This document shows positions 4,735-6,023 of a stretch of DNA of 6,023 nucleotides, one piece after another. The notes below the pieces were generated by a model. That model was not told the origin of the DNA. It saw nothing but the letters and a program-made list of their open reading frames with translations, and did no database searches. Within the stretch, counting starts at the first letter, position 1. Each line of letters opens with the position of its first letter. The position numbers and the translations under genes are program-made. Source of the stretch: an uncultured Lachnospiraceae bacterium (GTDB taxonomy: Bacteria; Bacillota; Clostridia; Lachnospirales; Lachnospiraceae); NCBI GenBank assembly GCA_947631075.1, contig CANRJU010000176.1, positions 1-6,023 of the forward strand. Reading direction: 5' to 3'.

Positions 4735-5025
4735 ATGGATTCAAAAGCTTTGCGCTCCGAGCTGCCCAAGCTGGCTATGGACGATATTCCGGAGCCGGAC
4801 CTTGACGCTGTGAGCATCACCGGACTGGTGAAAGATCATGGACGAATTTCCGGTTATCAGCTTTCCGATGACCGGATCGTAGACCGCGCGGAAGGCGTTG
4901 CCCTTGCAAAATCAGGAAAAATCCGCGGCGTTGGCATTGCCCACCGGAAAGATACCGAATACCTCAAAGCCATCCCCGACGACTCGGAAAGCAATAACCT
5001 GTCGTCCCTGCCTACTGTAAAATAG
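4735..5025 (+). CDS. DUF3892 domain protein
   Basis: A 96-residue cytoplasmic protein starting MDSKALRSELPKLAMDDIPE. Residues about 37-93 match the DUF3892 pattern: ISGYQLSDDRIVDRAEGVALAKSGKIRGVGIAHR, then TEYLKAIPDDSESNNLSSLP. Function of the family is unknown; it is a small domain often found alone in Clostridia and Bacilli. The N-terminal 35 residues form an acidic extension. ATG 4735 was chosen because AAAGGAG (4723-4729) is 5 nt upstream; a longer frame back to 4618 has no ribosome binding site. GC content is higher than in the toxin-antitoxin pair just upstream, marking the end of that cassette. No convincing promoter was found in 4604-4722. A strong terminator follows at 5128-5163. Confidence 0.85.
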   Translation: MDSKALRSELPKLAMDDIPEPDLDAVSITGLVKDHGRISGYQLSDDRIVDRAEGVALAKSGKIRGVGIAHRKDTEYLKAIPDDSESNNLSSLPTVK

Positions 5026-5127
5026 CTGGAATAATATAGCAATTTGCCGACAATCGGATAATCTTTGACGGCATTTTGAAAAAACACTTAATAGGAATCT
5101 TGCGCATGTGAGATTTCCATATGCAAA

Positions 5128-5163
5128 GACAGGTATCCGAAAATACTGGATACCTGCCTTTTT
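5128..5163 (+). terminator. Intrinsic terminator after the DUF3892 gene
   Basis: CAGGTATCC (5130-5138) and GGATACCTG (5148-5156) form a perfect 9-bp stem with a 9-nt loop, followed by CC and five Ts (5159-5163). Its T-tract favours the plus strand, but the minus side (TCTTTG) could also help stop the convergent gene ending at 5181. Confidence 0.85.
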
Positions 5164-5180
5164 ATTCTTTCCATTTCCCT

Positions 5181-5603
5181 TTAAATCGGCCATTTTCCTT
5201 TAGACAGGCTCGAAGAGCCGGAATACTTCATGGGATCTTTTTTCCAGCCGCTATAATGCCACATTTCTTTGGTATTCTTCTTATTGCTTATAAAATAAGA
5301 GTATTTATGCTTTTTATATTTTACGCAAATCAGATAACCTTTTCTTAATGTTTTACATTTACAGATCTGAGCCTTCCAGTCAACCTTGTGATTGTCCCGG
5401 GAGTAAAACACCATCTTACTCCTTTTGAATTTTATATCCCATCCGGCAGAAGAGTTATTTGTCCACCATGTATTCCCTACTTTATCATATACTTTTTGAT
5501 TTAATGAATAAGCTTTTGCTCTCTCGGATACGCACATGGTACTGCAAACTAAAAGCATGCAGCAGATGCAGCAAAATTTCTTTTTCAGTTTAATATTTCC
5601 CAT
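5181..5603 (-). CDS. Small secreted Lys/Trp-rich protein of unknown function
   Basis: A 140-residue exported protein. Residues 1-31 are a signal peptide: MGNIKLKKK, then a Cys-rich hydrophobic core and an AKA cleavage motif before YSLNQ. No canonical lipobox is present. The mature part of about 109 residues is strongly basic with about seven Trp, many Tyr and three Cys. Alternating aromatic and lysine residues (WDIKFKRSKMVFYS, GYLICVKYKKHKYSYF) suggest a small beta-sheet domain, and the end carries a YSGSSSLSKGKW motif. I recall similar unnamed secreted domains in Lachnospiraceae but cannot name a family. ATG 5603 fits the signal peptide; AGGAGA is a long 14 nt upstream, as also seen for the other exported protein here. 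No promoter is clear. A cationic peptide or cell-surface binding role would be a guess. Confidence 0.78.
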   Translation of the reverse strand: MGNIKLKKKFCCICCMLLVCSTMCVSERAKAYSLNQKVYDKVGNTWWTNNSSAGWDIKFKRSKMVFYSRDNHKVDWKAQICKCKTLRKGYLICVKYKKHKYSYFISNKKNTKEMWHYSGWKKDPMKYSGSSSLSKGKWPI

Positions 5604-5676
5604 CGTTTTAAAAATCTTCTCCTAAATTCGCTTATTTACCCGCTCAATCATGTGAGGTTCCTATATTTTCTTACAT

Positions 5677-5725
5677 AAAACCGCCTCCTGCCCCATGATC
5701 ATATCACTGGACATTCAGCGGTTTT
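5677..5725 (-). terminator. Possible terminator downstream of gpmI
   Basis: AAAACCGC (minus 5725-5718) and GCGGTTTT (5684-5677) form a perfect 8-bp stem enclosing a 33-nt loop that holds ATGATCAT. The four terminal Ts double as stem bases. It lies 27 nt past the gpmI stop. The large loop makes this tentative. Confidence 0.4.
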
Positions 5726-5751
5726 CTCTACATCCCTGTGCAGCCCCGGTC

Positions 5752-6023
5752 CTACTTCCTCACCAGCAGCGACTTTCCGGTCATCTCCTTCGGCTGCTCC
5801 AGGCCCATCATCTCGATCAGAGTCGGCGCGATATCCGCCAGGCAGCCGCCCTCCCGCAGGGTATATCCCTCATCGTAATTGACGAGAATGAACGGCACCG
5901 GATTGATCGTGTGAGCGGTAAATGGCTCGCCCGTCTCGTAATCTATGAGCTGCTCGGCATTTCCGTGGTCGGCGCAAATAAACATCTGGCCGTCTACCTC
6001 CCTGATAGCTGCCACGGCGCGTC
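5752..6023 (-). CDS. gpmI: 2,3-bisphosphoglycerate-independent phosphoglycerate mutase, C-terminal end (partial)
   Basis: The last 90 codons of GpmI; the rest lies beyond the right edge. The enzyme interconverts 3- and 2-phosphoglycerate in glycolysis, in the cytoplasm, using two Mn2+ ions. The visible part has ICADHGNAEQ, whose Asp and His are Mn2+ ligands in the family, then the conserved FTAHTINPVPFILV with a further metal-ligand His (Ile replaces the commoner Thr after AHT), and LADIAPTLIEMMGLEQPKEMTGKSLL, the standard C-terminus. The frame is open to the edge, so the GTG at 6015 is internal and not a start. As a housekeeping gene it suggests the right side is core chromosome. In many Firmicutes gpmI follows tpiA and pgk, which would lie to the right. 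Confidence 0.95.
   Translation of the reverse strand, partial: RAVAAIREVDGQMFICADHGNAEQLIDYETGEPFTAHTINPVPFILVNYDEGYTLREGGCLADIAPTLIEMMGLEQPKEMTGKSLLVRK

Noticed and set aside
5104..5124. GCATGTG/CATATGC inverted repeat before the DUF3892 terminator
   Set aside because: Six of seven pairs with a 7-nt centre in a non-coding tail; no gene starts nearby for it to control.

Overview
The window looks like chromosome of a low-to-mid GC, probably flagellated Clostridia member, most likely Lachnospiraceae. This is inferred from protein style: a lysine-rich fibronectin-III-like repeat next to a secreted CAP domain, a receiver/HD-GYP response regulator, a very short XRE regulator, a DUF3892 protein, a clostridial-type independent phosphoglycerate mutase, and a SigD (sigma-28)-like promoter. 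No RNA gene, CRISPR array, insertion sequence or phage gene was found.

Left part (1-1900, all minus strand). A receiver/HD-GYP cyclic-di-GMP phosphodiesterase-type regulator runs off the left edge. It has a TTG start, a clear sigma-A promoter and an mRNA leader carrying three tandem GTGGGA-type repeats. Upstream lies a compact unit: a strong promoter, a 41-codon small ORF with a good ribosome binding site, an intrinsic terminator, and then a 71-residue XRE regulator whose ribosome binding site begins about 10 nt after the terminator's T-tract. No promoter fits between terminator and regulator, so the regulator is probably made by read-through.

Middle (1892-3750, minus strand). A secreted CAP/SCP protein is separated from a C-terminal fibronectin-III-like domain by what looks like a one-base loss in a G5 tract; one extra G would restore a protein of about 329 residues. 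Next is a very glutamate-rich, probably coiled-coil protein of unknown function, preceded by a SigD-like -10 element, which suggests co-regulation with motility.

Right part. An AT-rich Phd/YefM antitoxin and PIN-domain toxin pair sits on the plus strand, with a 4-nt overlap and a perfect 10-bp inverted repeat enclosing its -10 box. Imperfect 31-bp direct repeats flank the pair, so it may be an acquired cassette. It is followed by a DUF3892 gene with a strong terminator. Then, on the minus strand, come an orphan small secreted Lys/Trp-rich protein and the C-terminal end of GpmI (glycolysis), cut by the right edge.

The genes do not form one pathway. The links that can be argued are motility and cyclic-di-GMP signalling (the HD-GYP regulator and the SigD-preceded coiled-coil gene) and cell-surface or secreted functions (the CAP-FN3 protein and the Lys/Trp-rich protein). 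The strongest candidates for something undescribed are the small ORF-terminator-XRE unit and the SigD-linked glutamate-rich protein.
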